Source of the DNA: Ptychodera flava
Taxonomy: Eukaryota; Hemichordata; Enteropneusta; Ptychoderidae
DNA length: 64,000 nt
Direction of reading: 5' to 3'
Assembly: GCF_041260155.1 (NCBI RefSeq)
Contig: NC_091941.1
Location: 22,138,247 to 22,202,246, forward strand
Positions 1 to 13,200 of this stretch are shown piece by piece. Made by a program: the position numbers and the translations under genes. Numbering within the stretch: position 1 is the stretch's first letter; every line of letters starts with the position of its first letter. The notes under the pieces are model-generated. The model searched no databases and was not told the origin of the DNA. It worked only from the letters and a program-made list of their open reading frames with translations.

Positions 1-3000
1 TATATATATAATATATTAGATCGTTTGCTTTTGTAACATCTCATCTGTAGACTTTGCATTCCGACTGTAAAATCGTCAGACGTAGTTTTGTCACTAATTA
101 ACTTAGGTGATGGGGACTTATACGTCGCGACGCCAATTATGCCCCAAGCGTAGACAAATACGGCGATAATGCCATGGCCGGAGGGTAGGGGCAGGGAGAA
201 TTGCATTGTAACAACTCAACGACACGTACTGTTATTGAGATAGAAACAAGCCAAGTGCCCCGTTCGCCCTCTTCAGCTAATATGAGAATCCTCGAGTAAA
301 GAATGTTGACGTTAAAGAGATCTGGTGGAGAAAAGAGTTGGACAAAAGGTAGATTGCCGCAATTATCTGAAGGGCTCTTGCATGATGTCACAATTTCAAC
401 GCGTGACGGAGTTATCACAAATCTTAAATTAGGGTAAATAGGAGGACGAACACCGAGGGATGCCCTAATGGATACCTTGCTCATAGTTTCATTAGAGAAA
501 TTGGCACTTTTAATCCAGAAAGCGAGGAACCGCCATTAACTAAATGGCATTGTGTGGTACGCATACACATTCGACGGGTTTACATTATGTACCAAGTTGC
601 AAAACGCGCTAAAGATTTCACTTTAGCTAAAAGGCATGTCCAATTTAGTGTTTGTTGTGTGATCAGGCGGAAAAGCGATTTCTGAGTGGCTCCGGACCAG
701 ATTCCCGGGTCCCCTTGAGTCATTTTCCCCCCGCACTAGTCTTCCATTAAAGTCGTTAAATTCGGTTCCACTTTTTTTATTCCATCATTCTTCGATGCCC
801 GCGAGAAGGTAAAGCGGAAGTAGATAGACCGTTGTATGCAAGAGACAGTTGCTCACTCCTACTCCCGGCTCCCCTGCGGCGTTTACACGAACTGACATCC
901 GATTGGCTGGAAGTTGACACACATAGAAAAAAAGGAACGCGAGACGAAACGCCAAGATTGTGAACGTATCGCGTGAGACGGTTTGATGGTCACGTATTTA
1001 GTGATTCTATTTCGTGCGAAAATCAATCCAGACTGCAGCGCAACTTGCTTCAAGTTCCTGCCATTCTCTTCCGCTGTGAGACCGGCCACGTGCATATGGA
1101 GAAACAAGAAAATAAACTACATGACATATACTTGTCCGCGAAATCGCTTGAGAAAAGTTTCTGGACGCAGTGTTTGCTTCTTTTTCCAAGCACTGGTTTA
1201 CGACCCGGAAGTCTAAAAACGTAGATCGAGTTACTTTTAATAAACTGTTAAACGACGAAAGAGAAGTTCATCCGGCGGCTGACTATGTTTGGTAGTCCAT
1301 CCGCTGAGATAACGGTTTTGAGTTGGGTCAGCCTCATAGCGTTCGTCGGACTCGGGAAGACGTGATCCTGAGTCCATGCCAGGATGTTTTCGTCGTTTGC
1401 AAATCGATGCTGACAGAGAGTGCGTCCCAAAGCATTCTTCGAAAGGGGAAACTTTCAAGCACTAGAAACATGGTGCTGATAGATACGCAAGGGTCCAGCG
1501 AAAGTCGTGTCGCATGACCCCTGACCTCAGGACAAATACCTCTTAGATAAGTACCAGCGGGCTTCTGGATTATATTGAAGAGGGCGGATACTTGTTGTTT
1601 TAACCCCATTAGCCGCGGCTGTAGCGATGTACTGCCGCAGTTAATTCTCCCAACATTCCGCAAATAGTCCACACAGCTTGGCACAAAATCCACGCCTCTG
1701 AAAAACTCGCTCTAAATATTTACTGAGTGCGAACTTGCAGGTGTCGCAGTGTCGACCTGATCCGCTGTTTGAACAGATCATCGGCTCCTCTGTGCACCGT
1801 GTATTTGGATGCCAGAGACCGGGACTCGTTGCCATGGATACCCCGTGGTATGATTACGTTACCAACAAGCTTACACATGTAGTCGGTATTTGACAAACCG
1901 CCGCACGCAATTTTCGGCAACACCTGGCGTTGTTTGCCTAGCGATAACACAAACCGTGCTTAAGTCGTGAAATCTGTCAACAATACGAAGAGATTATCGT
2001 AAATTTACAAATTATGATAGAGCGGATTCGCAAAGGCAGTATTAGATAGAAGAATAGTCGGTTTAATAATAAGTTCTGGGTTTGTCCTTCCGCCGATCAG
2101 ACAAAATGCAACGTAATGCCGACTCTTTCTTCGTGGGTAAATTTAAAATTTAATATTATGCCGCTCACGCACGTTTTCGATGGAGCATGATTCCTTAGCG
2201 GCAGACTGAGTTGATGGCTTAGTCGTCATGAGGTCTGATCTGAAATCATCCACTGCCCCCCCCCCCTCTGCCCAACGCTGTGAAACCAAAAGAAAAACTG
2301 CCATTAAAGCTGCTGTATCAGCACTTTTTCACCCCTGCTTGCTTTCCCTTACATTCAAATTATCGCCTGTTTAAAAACAATGCGAATAGTTTTCCGGGGA
2401 CTCTGTTCAAATTTGATGCTGATGTCTGCAGCGATAGCAACCTCCCATGCTCTGCGATTTCAAGCGAGGGGTTAATGGAGACCATTCATGATGGGTAATT
2501 ATGACGCACAAAAGAGCGCTTTTCAGAGAAGAAAGGAGTTTTTTTTACTACAATGCAGCTTTGCAACAATACGGCGTTTGGTAGTTCTTTTGCATGGAAT
2601 TGTATCAACTTCAAAATCCTTTTTGTGTCAGCACCGTGTTACAATTTCAATGCTATAGCTACGCTAGTAAGATCATTTAATATACGCCCGTCATAATAGC
2701 CATTAATTAGGACTCGTCTTCCCTCACCGTGACTGAATTGTAAATCGAACGACGCTATGAACACTCCAGTCTACGGGAATTTTCTTGATGATGTCATACC
2801 TTCGGGGTTACATTTAAGCGTGTTAGTCTTGTTCTTTTGCGTTTTCGAAACTGGTCCGTAGCACATGCATTCATGCAGGGACCACCGAGCTTGCTTTCTG
2901 GACCGCATTGCTAATAGCGTTTTTGTACTACTCACTGAACACTTTCACAGGGGTTGACAAACTGTGAAATCCGGGCTCAAAATCAGCAAGCGCAAAATCT

Positions 3001-4769
3001 CCTTGTATTTGTTATTGTTTTGTAGTTCTAACTACCGACGGGACCGATGCACCCGTCTTTTTTGCAGGCTCTGGTCGGGTATTTTTTTGTTTCTGGAGGC
3101 AGCACAGACATGCTCTAACCTCTGGCACGAAACGTAGTTTCATGTCTTAGTCTGACATCGCTCCGGGGCATAGTTTTTTTCCCCAGTATCCTTGTGGCCA
3201 GAGGACAATGAAGTATCGCAACTCGCTTTTGTACTCGCGAAAGTTGTCTGCGCACAAAACTATCACGATTACTATAATGCTGAGTTCCTGTAGTGCAGGC
3301 ATGCTGCTTGTTGTGATTGAAACTAATTTCGAGCGACAAACATCTGTTTGCCTGACCCCTTCGGTCGCATTGCTCGGTTGATTGTGTCCATTTCTCGGTT
3401 GCACGTATCCTAGCAACGCGTTATCGCCATTGAGGCCTGGTAGTCAATCGGGCAATCTCTAAACTCCAGCACGAGAGGGTAGCTTAAAGGGACAATAGCT
3501 CTAAACTTGTTCTAATATTTTTCGTTACTTGTGTTCTACAAATCGAATGCATTTCGTAATTCTCCTTCCTGGAGGCACGTGAACACGGAGTGTTTAACAG
3601 ATTTGCCAACACAATGCGTTGTGTGTAATACCGTTCATAAACGAATTCTAGTCCACACCCAAATTCAGCTGTGAACCGTGATACAGTTGGAGCAGTTTGC
3701 ACATACTTTGCCCGGCGTGTCGACAAGCTCACTACTAGGCAATGCGACATTATTTTGGGAGGAGAATAAGAATCTATATTTTCATACGGCAAAATAAAAT
3801 ACAAAGGCATCAAAAATTACGGCCGGTGGACGCTGAAATCGTCGCCCCCGACGAACACTCACTTTAACTTTAAGTTCATCGCACTCATAAGCCGCAATGG
3901 TTTCCGGGGAACGCTCCGTTATCTTTCAAAACGTTTTATATCAAGGGTTCCGGAGCGTGATCTTTAGACCCAAAGGATTTGTCCGCAAAAAGCCACCACA
4001 ACGGAAGAAGGAGACCACATGAGATATCAGAGATATGGTAGCAAGCTGTGCTATGTGAACAAACGAATGGACGCGTTTAAGGAATTATCCTTGCACAAAC
4101 TGTGTGGGTCTTTTTTAAATCTTTGTCGTAAAGTTCGTAGAGATTAACATATAAGCTTTCATGGAAATATCACAAACAGCAATGTTCGAGACTTTTGCAT
4201 TGTTTCTTCACTTGTTGAAAAATCCCAGGCAGAGTAACATCGCCACCGTCGTACTTGTGAGTGGATGGAAAAACCGCTATTTCACAGGTTTCTAGATAAC
4301 CCCACCTTTGCCGCAACCCCTTCTGTCAAGTACTTGTTTCAGAGTCAATATTGTCAGTCACTCAAATCTCACACGACTAACATCTCGATCTCCTCAGCCA
4401 TTTTTCAAGAACAAAAACCTCAACAAACCGAAAAAGAATTTCGACATGTTTACTTTATATTAATTCTTCAGATCTATGTCCGTGGGAATAAATCAGCTTT
4501 TATTATTCCTGTGCATGCCCTTCCGTAGTGAACTACACAAAGTACGTATAGTTGCTCCCTACGGAACGCCAGAATTAACAAACCATTCCCCGCTATCTTT
4601 GCTTGTGGCCCTGGGAACTTTCCCCGTACATGAACTACAACTACGTCACTTTGTAAATTTTCCGTACTTGGAGCGAACGCAGTACAACTCTATGTATCTC
4701 ATCCGACACGGAAACCCTAGCATCGGTTTAGTTTCGGCAGCTCTGTAATGCTGGTAAACACCTCGAAAA

Positions 4770-4999
4770 ATGTTGCGAAATGTGGTACAAGAGAAACAGA
4801 TCACACAATATTTACCGATATTTAAAATTCAAAATGGCCGCCATCCCTGTGTCAACTTGTGTCAATATTAAATTTCCGATTTGCGTAAAACTAAGCTGGT
4901 AAAAACTTTCGTTACTCCATAGCTTTAAAATGATCCCCCACAATTCGTAGACCAAAAAAGTTGTAAAAGTTTGAGAGTACAAAGTCCTCAAGACGCCAT
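4770..4999 (-). mobile_element. Dispersed repeat family, copy A (truncated)
   Basis: Shares AATATTTACCGATATTTAAA, the block AAAATGGCCGCCATCCCTGTGT and AAAATGATCCCCCACAA with three other copies in this window, in the same order. Shortest and most diverged of the four; its TIR ends are not clear. Confidence 0.65.
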
Positions 5000-5782
5000 T
5001 CTAACTCAACTTCCCCGTTCCTTATGATTGGTGCGCAACGTCCCAAGTTGCTCGAAGAACTCGGGTTGATCAAATCTGTAACAAATCGAAAATCAGTCTA
5101 TGGAAAAGTACCTCTCCAACATTAGACACGTGAGTCACACATTGCGAAAACACCGAGCAACCCTGACACACTTAAATTTACTATTCGCCAAAATATTTAC
5201 AGCGACCGGGCTGACAAGTGAAGACACGAGACACTCATTCTTTCGTTACTGCAATTAAAAACATTTAAATAACTTGCAATCCAATATAGCACGAGACTTC
5301 GAAACATCTCAGTGGTATTACAATAGGCTAAGACCAGCGCGGCGAGGCCGTGTTTATTTAGCCCCAGTGGATACTTAAATCAGAATTGTTTTTTTCCCGG
5401 CGAGAATGTTTACACGATTCATTATCGTGTTATTGACAGTCAGGGCGATAGCTGCGATCGGTATATACTTCAGAGCCCGCATCTGTCAGTTTCTCCGATC
5501 CCGAGGCCCATGACCAGCGAAGGACTCTGCGACACTTCATTGATGAACGTGTGACGTGATATCCCCACTCGTCCACGCGCAACGAGGTTTCAAATGGGGA
5601 AATCGACATGCAGTCCGCGATCCACGGTACATGCGCATTAGGGACGCTTTGGGCGATGGCTTTCACGGGCCTCGAAGGTGCTCAACGGGATGTCAAGGCT
5701 TGCACTACTAAATTTCACACTGACTGAATCCAGATCTCTTTATACGTGCTGATAACTGTACACATAAATACACAGACAGAGG

Positions 5783-5783
<1 letters not shown>

Positions 5784-5839
<56 letters not shown>
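5784..5839 (+). repeat. (TC)n microsatellite
   Basis: Uninterrupted CT dinucleotide run of about 28 units in the gene-free left region. Confidence 0.95.
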
Positions 5840-5841
<2 letters not shown>

Positions 5842-6344
5842 CTTTTCGTGTACCCACACAGCCCTTGATCGACCTTCAGTAATTTAGACCTTTGATAAAA
5901 CAGGACCTCCTATGCTAGGGGAACAATTTCGTATCGGCACTTTTTTCTTTCATTAAGAAATGCCCGTTATCTTTCACCGGCGTCGCCTGCATAAGGATCG
6001 GATGAAAAAGGGCAGACCCGCTATCGATGTAAGCCTAACCGTTATTTACGACTTGAGGAATTCTTTACTCGAGGGTCAATACAACGGTCGAGTACTTAGT
6101 AAAATGTTTAAAAATCCAGGAGTGATCTGTGTGTTTTGCCTATCACTTGTTTCAATAAACACGGTCTCAAATTAATTAGACGACGTTGTTCGGGATTGCA
6201 CAGCGTTGGAAGGCAGGGGGGGGGGGTGATTGATTCCCAGAGATGGAAATCACGTGACCTTTGACTCCGGGGCGACCGAAATTGGCAGCCGTTCTGTATT
6301 TACGATACGATACACCATGCCCATACGTTTAGTGGACGTCGTGT

Positions 6345-9130
6345 CTTGTTTGTGCACAGGCGACCCAATAAGTTCTGAGTTTTTCACACTGTTTTCTCTA
6401 TCATTTTCTCTTCTTTCTTCATGCTCTGAATGATCGGAATAAATAAAATAAATGGTTTATATAACCAAACCTAGCCTCTGTGACTCTTTATTTATTTTAC
6501 ACTCCATTACAAGGACGTATATCTCTCATACACACATGCTGTAATTAATTAGTCAACACAACTAATTATGCTAATCCGTGGACTTATCAGAGGTTGGTCA
6601 ACATCGGAAAGATAGTGATGTTAATGAAAAAGGAGAAGGTATGAAGATCTTGGGAAACATGTCCCGAGGACGTCCGTAAACCTAGTGGACGCTTATATAT
6701 TCATGATATGCGCAAACAAACACTGCTCATTATTCAAAAATAAATGGGAAGTTAGATCGAAAGGAACGCTGGAAACGCACATGCTTTTCGTTGCCAAGCG
6801 CCAAATTCTAACATAACTAAGCAGACATGGTCCTGCTCCGTGTAACAAATGCCACCCAGAAAGTATCGACCGACCAAGCAGAAAAAGATCGCCGGAGTTG
6901 CCGTTTCATGAGTTTTTCAACAAAATTATATAGATGTATGCTTCACGTCGTCGTTTTCTGCGAGTGTATATACCGAGTATAATTTACAAACCGCGTCGTG
7001 ATTCAAGGCACAATGGTGACACATTAGCAGGAGCACACACTGGAGAATTTTGGCCAGCACTGTGAATTTTTTTAAACCAGTCACCTTCATTTCTCTGCAC
7101 TCGCTATTAACTCCATGTCTACGGCTAACATATCGTTATTTTCTGTCTCAAAGTACGTAGCAGCAATAGGCCTTTGACGTTAAAGTCGGTTGTTTTCTGG
7201 TATACGGTAGCAACCAAGCTCATGACTAGAATGACTGTACGGCGTCAAAGAGTCGCCGGTTTCTTTTTTCGCATAATAAAAGAGAGTTGGTCGCTACATG
7301 GAGCTAGTTTCTAGCTCCATGGTCGCTACTAGTCTAAGGAATTCATCGATTTTCAATCGTGCCTTATGCTGTTAGCAAAATTCCCGAAAGAAGCGGCGCA
7401 CGGGCTATAAAACTTCGTTTGTACTGTTAGGCTAGCTTTGGGTCCATAGCTGTGGTGTTTTCGGACGGGATTTCTGCCTTTTACGGCTGGTTTGACTTTA
7501 ACGTCACCACCACAGCCATGGGAACGTCCATGTTCTGCCCGACAGCACGCTTGTCGCAACTTTGTTGTCGATATTTTGAAAATTTTCCAACCAAATTGCC
7601 AACACTCATCGACAACATGGTTATTAGGGGCCTACCACTACCAGAAATCCGCTCAAAAATCACCAAACTATCGCAGTTTTTCCAGCTTTTTTCGACATGA
7701 CTACTCGCAGACCGTTCTTTTTCTGGCGTACAAGCGATTGACGAGGCTCAGAGCAGCCCGTCACTAAAGTCACCTGAGCGGTGACCTCGCAACATCGAAA
7801 CACAAACTGACATCACCGATGATGTCGGCCACTACGTTAAGAAGCCTGTGAGAATTTTTACCAGCACTGTGAATTTTTTAAACCAGTCACCGTCATTTCT
7901 ATTCACTCGCTAGTATCTCCATGTCTGCCGGTAACATATCGTTATGGAGAAGTTTAGTTACACGTAATAACATTCCATCATCAGCTGATCAGTGATAACC
8001 ATACGTCGCGTACGTGTAGAACATATAGGCCTACGTTCGGAACGGCAAACAACACCTCTACACATACAAAATGTAGTCATAATTACGTGTAGTATTTTTT
8101 AGATTATTCTTGATGATTTCCGCGAATTTAGACAAGAAACCTTGTAAACTATCATGGAAAACATCTTTGATATCATAATATTTCGTATAGTTTACACCAG
8201 CGCAAGAAGTACTTGCTATATGATTTCCTTACATGAACGAAATGTTGTCTCATTCCACTTGTTATCTGACGCCGCCCCAAAGAGTTCTCCAAACCATATA
8301 AAAAACTGTATCAAAGAAAATCGGCTGGTTTAATTCGAGGATACGAGCTAGAATATTCCTCATATAAACGAATTTCCAATGCTTGTGAGAAAAAATACAG
8401 CAAAATTATCGAGAACGCACAGCTAAACTGAAGGCAGACCACCGTCCGTACACCCACGGACGGCGGGCAGATAAAACCTTAGCAACACCACCCGATTGAG
8501 AGAACCACGCTTAACCACACGAACTTTGACCCTAGTCAAAATCAGACTTGTCCCTGGGAAATATGTTTACAAGTTTGCCCACATATAAACAACGTAAAGG
8601 TCAAAGGTTTCAACTTCCGACTTCCTGCTTTACGGACGTCCTCATGCCATGAACTGCAGGCAAGGCACTGGCAGGGTTTGCACTGTTCGCGACCATTTAA
8701 ACGTTTGAAATAAGAGTAGCTGGCTCTCCTCGGCCATCGAAATACATTGGCTGCAGTAGATTTTGGATAAATGGTCATGACTGGCCGCAATTTGGTAATT
8801 TCTGGACACATTTCAGGAGAGCTTCTTACCTTCCTGTTTTAGTAACCATTCCTATCTTTCGCGATGTTGACCAACCCGTAAAATCCCTGATAAGTCCACG
8901 GATTAACATAATTAGTTGTGTTGACTAATTAATTACAGCATGTGTGTATGAGAGATATACGTCCTTGTAATGGAGTGTAAAATAAATAAAGAGTCACAGA
9001 GGCTAGGTTTGGTTATATAAACCATTTATTTTATTTATTCCGATCATTCAGAGCATGAAGAAAGAAGAGAAAATGATAGAGAAAACAGTGTGAAAAACTC
9101 AGAACTTGTTGGGTCGCCTCTTGTTTGTGC
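6345..9130. mobile_element. Long-TIR (Mutator-like or fold-back) DNA element with 11-bp TSD
   Basis: CTTGTTTGTGC flanks both ends (6345-6355 and 9120-9130). Inside, arms beginning AGGCGACCCAAYAAGTTCTGAG are inverted copies for about 300 bp (left to ~6660, right from ~8810), and shorter matches (GAGGACGTCCGTAAA) continue inward. A 9-11 bp target duplication with TIRs of this length is the Mutator/MULE pattern. No transposase domain was recognised in the 2.2 kb interior, so it is probably non-autonomous. Arm identity is high, suggesting a fairly young insertion. Confidence 0.75.
7043..7946 (+). repeat. ~95-bp direct repeat inside the long-TIR element
   Basis: AGAATTT..CCAGCACTGTGAATTTTTTAAACCAGTCACC through CATATCGTTAT occurs at 7043-7140 and 7849-7946 with a few substitutions and small indels. 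Both copies lie in the element's interior in the same orientation. Between them is a short perfect-stem palindrome (CATGGAGCTAG/CTAGCTCCATG) near 7299-7322. Confidence 0.8.
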
Positions 9131-9945
9131 TGGGGCGATATATATGTAAATTACAGCGGTTTAGGGTTTCTTCGTACGTTTCAGAAATGGAACAATCTTC
9201 GTCTTCAGGCATAGACAGCAATAGCGAGTCTCGTTTCTATTTGTCTACGCTTCAAATTAGCCTCGGTCCAAAGAATGAAAAAACAAGCGAATCCTTTGCA
9301 ACAGCTTCTCGTGTATTATTTCATTTAATATTTCCATGTGAAAAATGTTCTGGTGTGATAAAGCGAGAGAATCATCTGTCATGGCAAACGCATTGTCAGA
9401 CAGTACTGATACAAAGGAATTTGCGCGATACATCTACAGCTCCACCCAAAGTCACATTTCATAGCGTTGTTTTATCACGCTCGTACCATCCACACAGTTT
9501 CAAATCAAACCAACATTAAGCGCACGAAAATGATACTTAAAACTCACACACTTTTATCAAAATCGACCTTCGTCTGAAAATCGTTTCTTAAACATTTTAT
9601 ACAGATGCAACCTTACACGCTTTGACGATGAGTGCATCTTGCTCTTATACCGTTGAAACTATTTGTTGATTTCTTAAAAGGTAACTTTGTTGAACGCCCT
9701 CAAAGATACCGTGCGCTCGGTTATCGATGACATTAATTAAAGTAGCCTCTCCAAGACTGGTGTTTATTAGAAGCGTGTAACAAGACACTGACCGCACCTG
9801 ATAAATGTTGTTTGCAGAGCGATAGTATGTCGAACAGGTGTTCATCTTGACGATTGATGTGTTGATTTGGTTGTAAGTTGAAAGAGACAGATAAAGCCAT
9901 TGGTTCTCACAAAGAGAGACCGGGAAGAACCGATAGAGAGAGAAC

Positions 9946-9947
<2 letters not shown>

Positions 9948-10016
<69 letters not shown>

Positions 10017-10158
10017 AGGCTTTGGGATAGGGAATCAAACATTTTGTGATCAGCTAAAATCACTCTAAATTCAGCTCTAAAGTTACCATAAGCGAGAGCT
10101 GATATTGCCTAAGGGACAGGCACAAAACTGTGTCAAAGTTGTGTGTAAATACGATTTC

Positions 10159-10232
<74 letters not shown>

Positions 10233-10380
10233 AGGCTTTGGGATAGGGGATCAAACATTTTGTGATCAGCTGAAATCACTCTAAATTCAGCTCTAAAGTT
10301 ACCATAAACGAGAGCTGATATTGCCTAGGGGACAGGCACAAAACTGTGTCAAAGTTGTGTGTAAATACGATTTCTACAGG
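9948..10380 (+). repeat. 216-bp tandem duplication with (GA)n heads
   Basis: GATTTGAGGCTTTGGGATAG begins at 10011 and again at 10227. Each unit has a (GA)n run (9949-10012 and 10161-10228) followed by about 150 bp that differ at only a few positions, ending ATACGATTTCTACAG. Recent by its low divergence. The second unit ends in CTACAGGGG rather than a third GA run. Confidence 0.9.
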
Positions 10381-11017
10381 GGTCAGGTCGGAAGCCAATA
10401 TTGCAGTCACGATACCGCAATCGTACTATTAGCTGCTATTGTGTTGGGCATACATAATTGATGGAATACAACACCTACTCTTTGTTACTTTCGACATAGT
10501 ATATTACCCGTTTGATCGCATCGTGTTCTCCGGCTTATTTTGTCCCAGCGTTGATGAATTCTGGACTATACTCGTCCACGTGTGTAAACTTTCTTTGTCG
10601 TTTGAGGCGATCCTGAGCTGCAAATCGTGACACCCTTGATGGAGCATTCGTCTCGGCATGATCGAAGTCGATATTATGGCTTCAAACGTATCTTTCTTTA
10701 ATTCAGAGACGCCTTGTTGTAACTGCAAGCTTACACGGGGCACATTCCACACGGTTTTTGTTTTTTGTTTTTGACAAACGGGGTTTCAGATTCTAGTCAC
10801 AGCCATGACATACGAGAATACGCGTACACATTTATCCGTCTCACCATATTAAGGCGACAGCCGTCTTTGATTTGACCCACACTACATTTTACAATTGAAC
10901 TGTACTCACAGCAAGCAGCCTGAAGAACGTCCCAATCCACATCAATCAGCGCCCTCATATCTTGTCTGTACAACATCCGCACAAATTACATTATCTCTTT
11001 TTTTCTCTCATCAACAG

Positions 11018-12929
11018 GTTGCCCGTCGGACAAGAAAGAAAGCTTTCTGACTGATCTTTTAGACAAACTCACGACAGAAATGGTCGAAAATTCGGAAGAC
11101 GGACTGTAAGTTGACATCATAAACATTGCTTTCCTTTGTTAATGACTCCCTTCTTAAAATTTCATTTGATGAATGGATGATTCATGGCTTCTGTCTGTTT
11201 TCGCCAGTGGCCGTTAAAAGGTACCGAGTCAATAATTATGTCGTCGAGGACGCCCCCCAACAGTACAGGACTTTTTTTGTCACTGTCAGTGTTCACAGCA
11301 GTCGCATATATTTCAACTTGTACATATTCCTCGTTCCAGAGACACGGAACCAGACCCCGAAGACTCGTTGGAAGAAAGCACTGTCAAGTGGAAATTCAGA
11401 AAGCTCGATGGCAACAATAACGATATGATCGACAAAAAGGAAGCTACAAAGTTTAGAAAAGAAATTAAAAATCTTAAGCCAAAGAAGTGCACCCGCAATT
11501 TCATTCGCTATTGCGATGCCGATAGCGATAGGAAAATTTCGCTGCCCGAATGGGTGGAATGTTTTGGACTCGCCAGAGGTGAGTGAGACGACGGCTTCTT
11601 GTTCATTCAAATTTTCGCACGAGCTCTATGAAAGAAGCCATATATAGGCGAGGTCGCCCTCAGCGTACAAATGGTCGCCATACGACAACCATTGAAACGG
11701 GCAGGATTGGATTAGCCTGTCGGTTGTACAACCGAACTCAGAAAACCACGGAATGTTTCTTGTACGACAGGCGCTACATCATAGATGGACAATTTCCGTG
11801 GAAGGGAAAGTAGAGAGAGCAACAGAGAAAGACAAATTAAAACAACCGTAGAAAGGGTTTCTCATGTCACATCCAACCTCCCATATTTGGTGCATTTACT
11901 ATTATTCCAACGTATTAATTACTATAAAGTGGAGAGGTTTCATTTTAGCCAATTTTGTATTTTTTCCTGTTTTCCTTTCCAGAAGAAAAGATTTCAGAGC
12001 CAACAAGAGGAACAAATCCGTTCAGTGAGTAACCTACTACAAACCTCGGAGAGACTCCAAAATTTAAAATATGTTATTTATTGCTCGTTGTCGATTGTCT
12101 CTAGTTATTACCTTTTGCAATTTTTTACCTGCAAAAACTATTGAAAACGATGGAATACGATGCACAGATAGTTCCTAGCTGGCAAATCACATCAAAGGAA
12201 CCCGAATGTTGCTCTCAATTCACTGTACATTCGCATGCTTCCTCTAAAGAGTACGCTGTCTCTCGAACTTGAGTATGAAACAGCTCCACCAACGCCAGAT
12301 TTAAATCTTCGTTCGTTTCAACAATCCGTCTGCTGGTAACTTACTTGTACTGACGACGCTCTGTCAGGTACTTGCCTTAGAGACAGCCGCTGATGGTGTA
12401 TGCCGTTATATATGATCTTTGGCTAGTACTTCCCACCTACGACTGTGCGAAGCATTGCTACGAATGGCGCCATCCCTGCAACTAAAAAGATACAGACGTT
12501 TAATCATGAATGTCCCGCTAGCCAAGGGCCTCCCTTTTTACTTGCAAGGAATGCGCCAGTCAATAAATTAACAGCGCAATTTCGTTCGATACTTAAGCTT
12601 GTTCTTTGAAAAGAAACTGTAGCATATTTTGTATTTCGATGAATTCACAGATCTGTTGTTAAGTTTACGTGTGGTTCCCTAGATCGCTCCCGTTTTGGTA
12701 GTCATCGATAAACGTTCACTATGTAAGTTGAACAATGTTTTCAAAGATGGCTTACGCACACTAGCTTTGTAAGTGTAGTCTGCTGTGTTTGTACGCTAGC
12801 TTGAACGTGATCCTCGTGTTCGGAGGGTCTTCGCCTTCTTTAGTTAAAATGTATAATTCTTTCTAATTATTCTCTCTCTGTCTTCATACTTTTATTTGTG
12901 CAGTTTTCTGGTTAAAGTCAGGTCAGTAA
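11018..12929 (+). CDS. SMOC: SMOC (SPARC-related modular calcium-binding protein), 3' exons only
   Basis: Secreted matricellular protein; only the C-terminal extracellular calcium-binding (EC) domain is present. Exons read: 11018-11105 (CPSDKKESFLTDLLDKL..., donor GTAAGT), 11340-11578 (acceptor TTCCAG, donor GTGAGT), 11983-12024 and a tentative last exon 12904-12929 ending in TAA. Phases join at each junction. The second exon encodes VKWKFRKLDGNNNDMIDKKE and ends in a second EF-hand, with loops DGNNNDMIDKKE and DADSDRKISLPE. The flanking KPKKC and IRYCDAD cysteines match the disulfide-tied EF pair of vertebrate SMOC1/2. Upstream Kazal, thyroglobulin type-1 and SMOC-specific exons were not found in the preceding 11 kb, so they lie outside the window or behind very long introns. 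A possible poly(A) signal AATAAA lies at 13606. The family is certain; the last exon is the weak point. Confidence 0.85.
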
Positions 12930-13200
12930 GATCACGCTAAAATAATGCATGCCGAGTGATGCGTTGGCGTTCTCACCGTACATTACGTACACCTTACTGT
13001 GTTCACTGGTATTTAAATCAGCATGCGCAGGACGGTTGGCTCTCCTACCCATCCGTCCGCCATTTCTCTTTTCGCTTTCTCACGTTCTCTGCCATATGCT
13101 AAAAGAGCAAGCAGGTGTTAATTGCATTTGCGTAGATGTAGGACGTCGAGTTGTGTGTGCCCGTTTGTTTTCTGCGCATGTGCATGGTGGCTTCCATTTT

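Larger units (their letters stand above)
1..6230. other. Gene-free left flank
   Basis: No exon with a recognisable domain or paired splice sites was found on either strand. Contents seen: a short (TA)n at the very start, a C-run at 2262, the copy A repeat and a (TC)n tract. If SMOC extends leftwards this is intron; otherwise it is intergenic. Confidence 0.5.

Noticed and set aside
9106-9519. 137-codon + strand frame with a CEKC...H...HC cluster
   Set aside because: Spacing does not fit a C2H2 or ribbon finger, there are no splice partners and its start overlaps the end of the long-TIR element; left unannotated.
9842-10254. Ser-Leu repeat frames on the minus strand
   Set aside because: Translations of the (GA)n heads of a tandem duplication.
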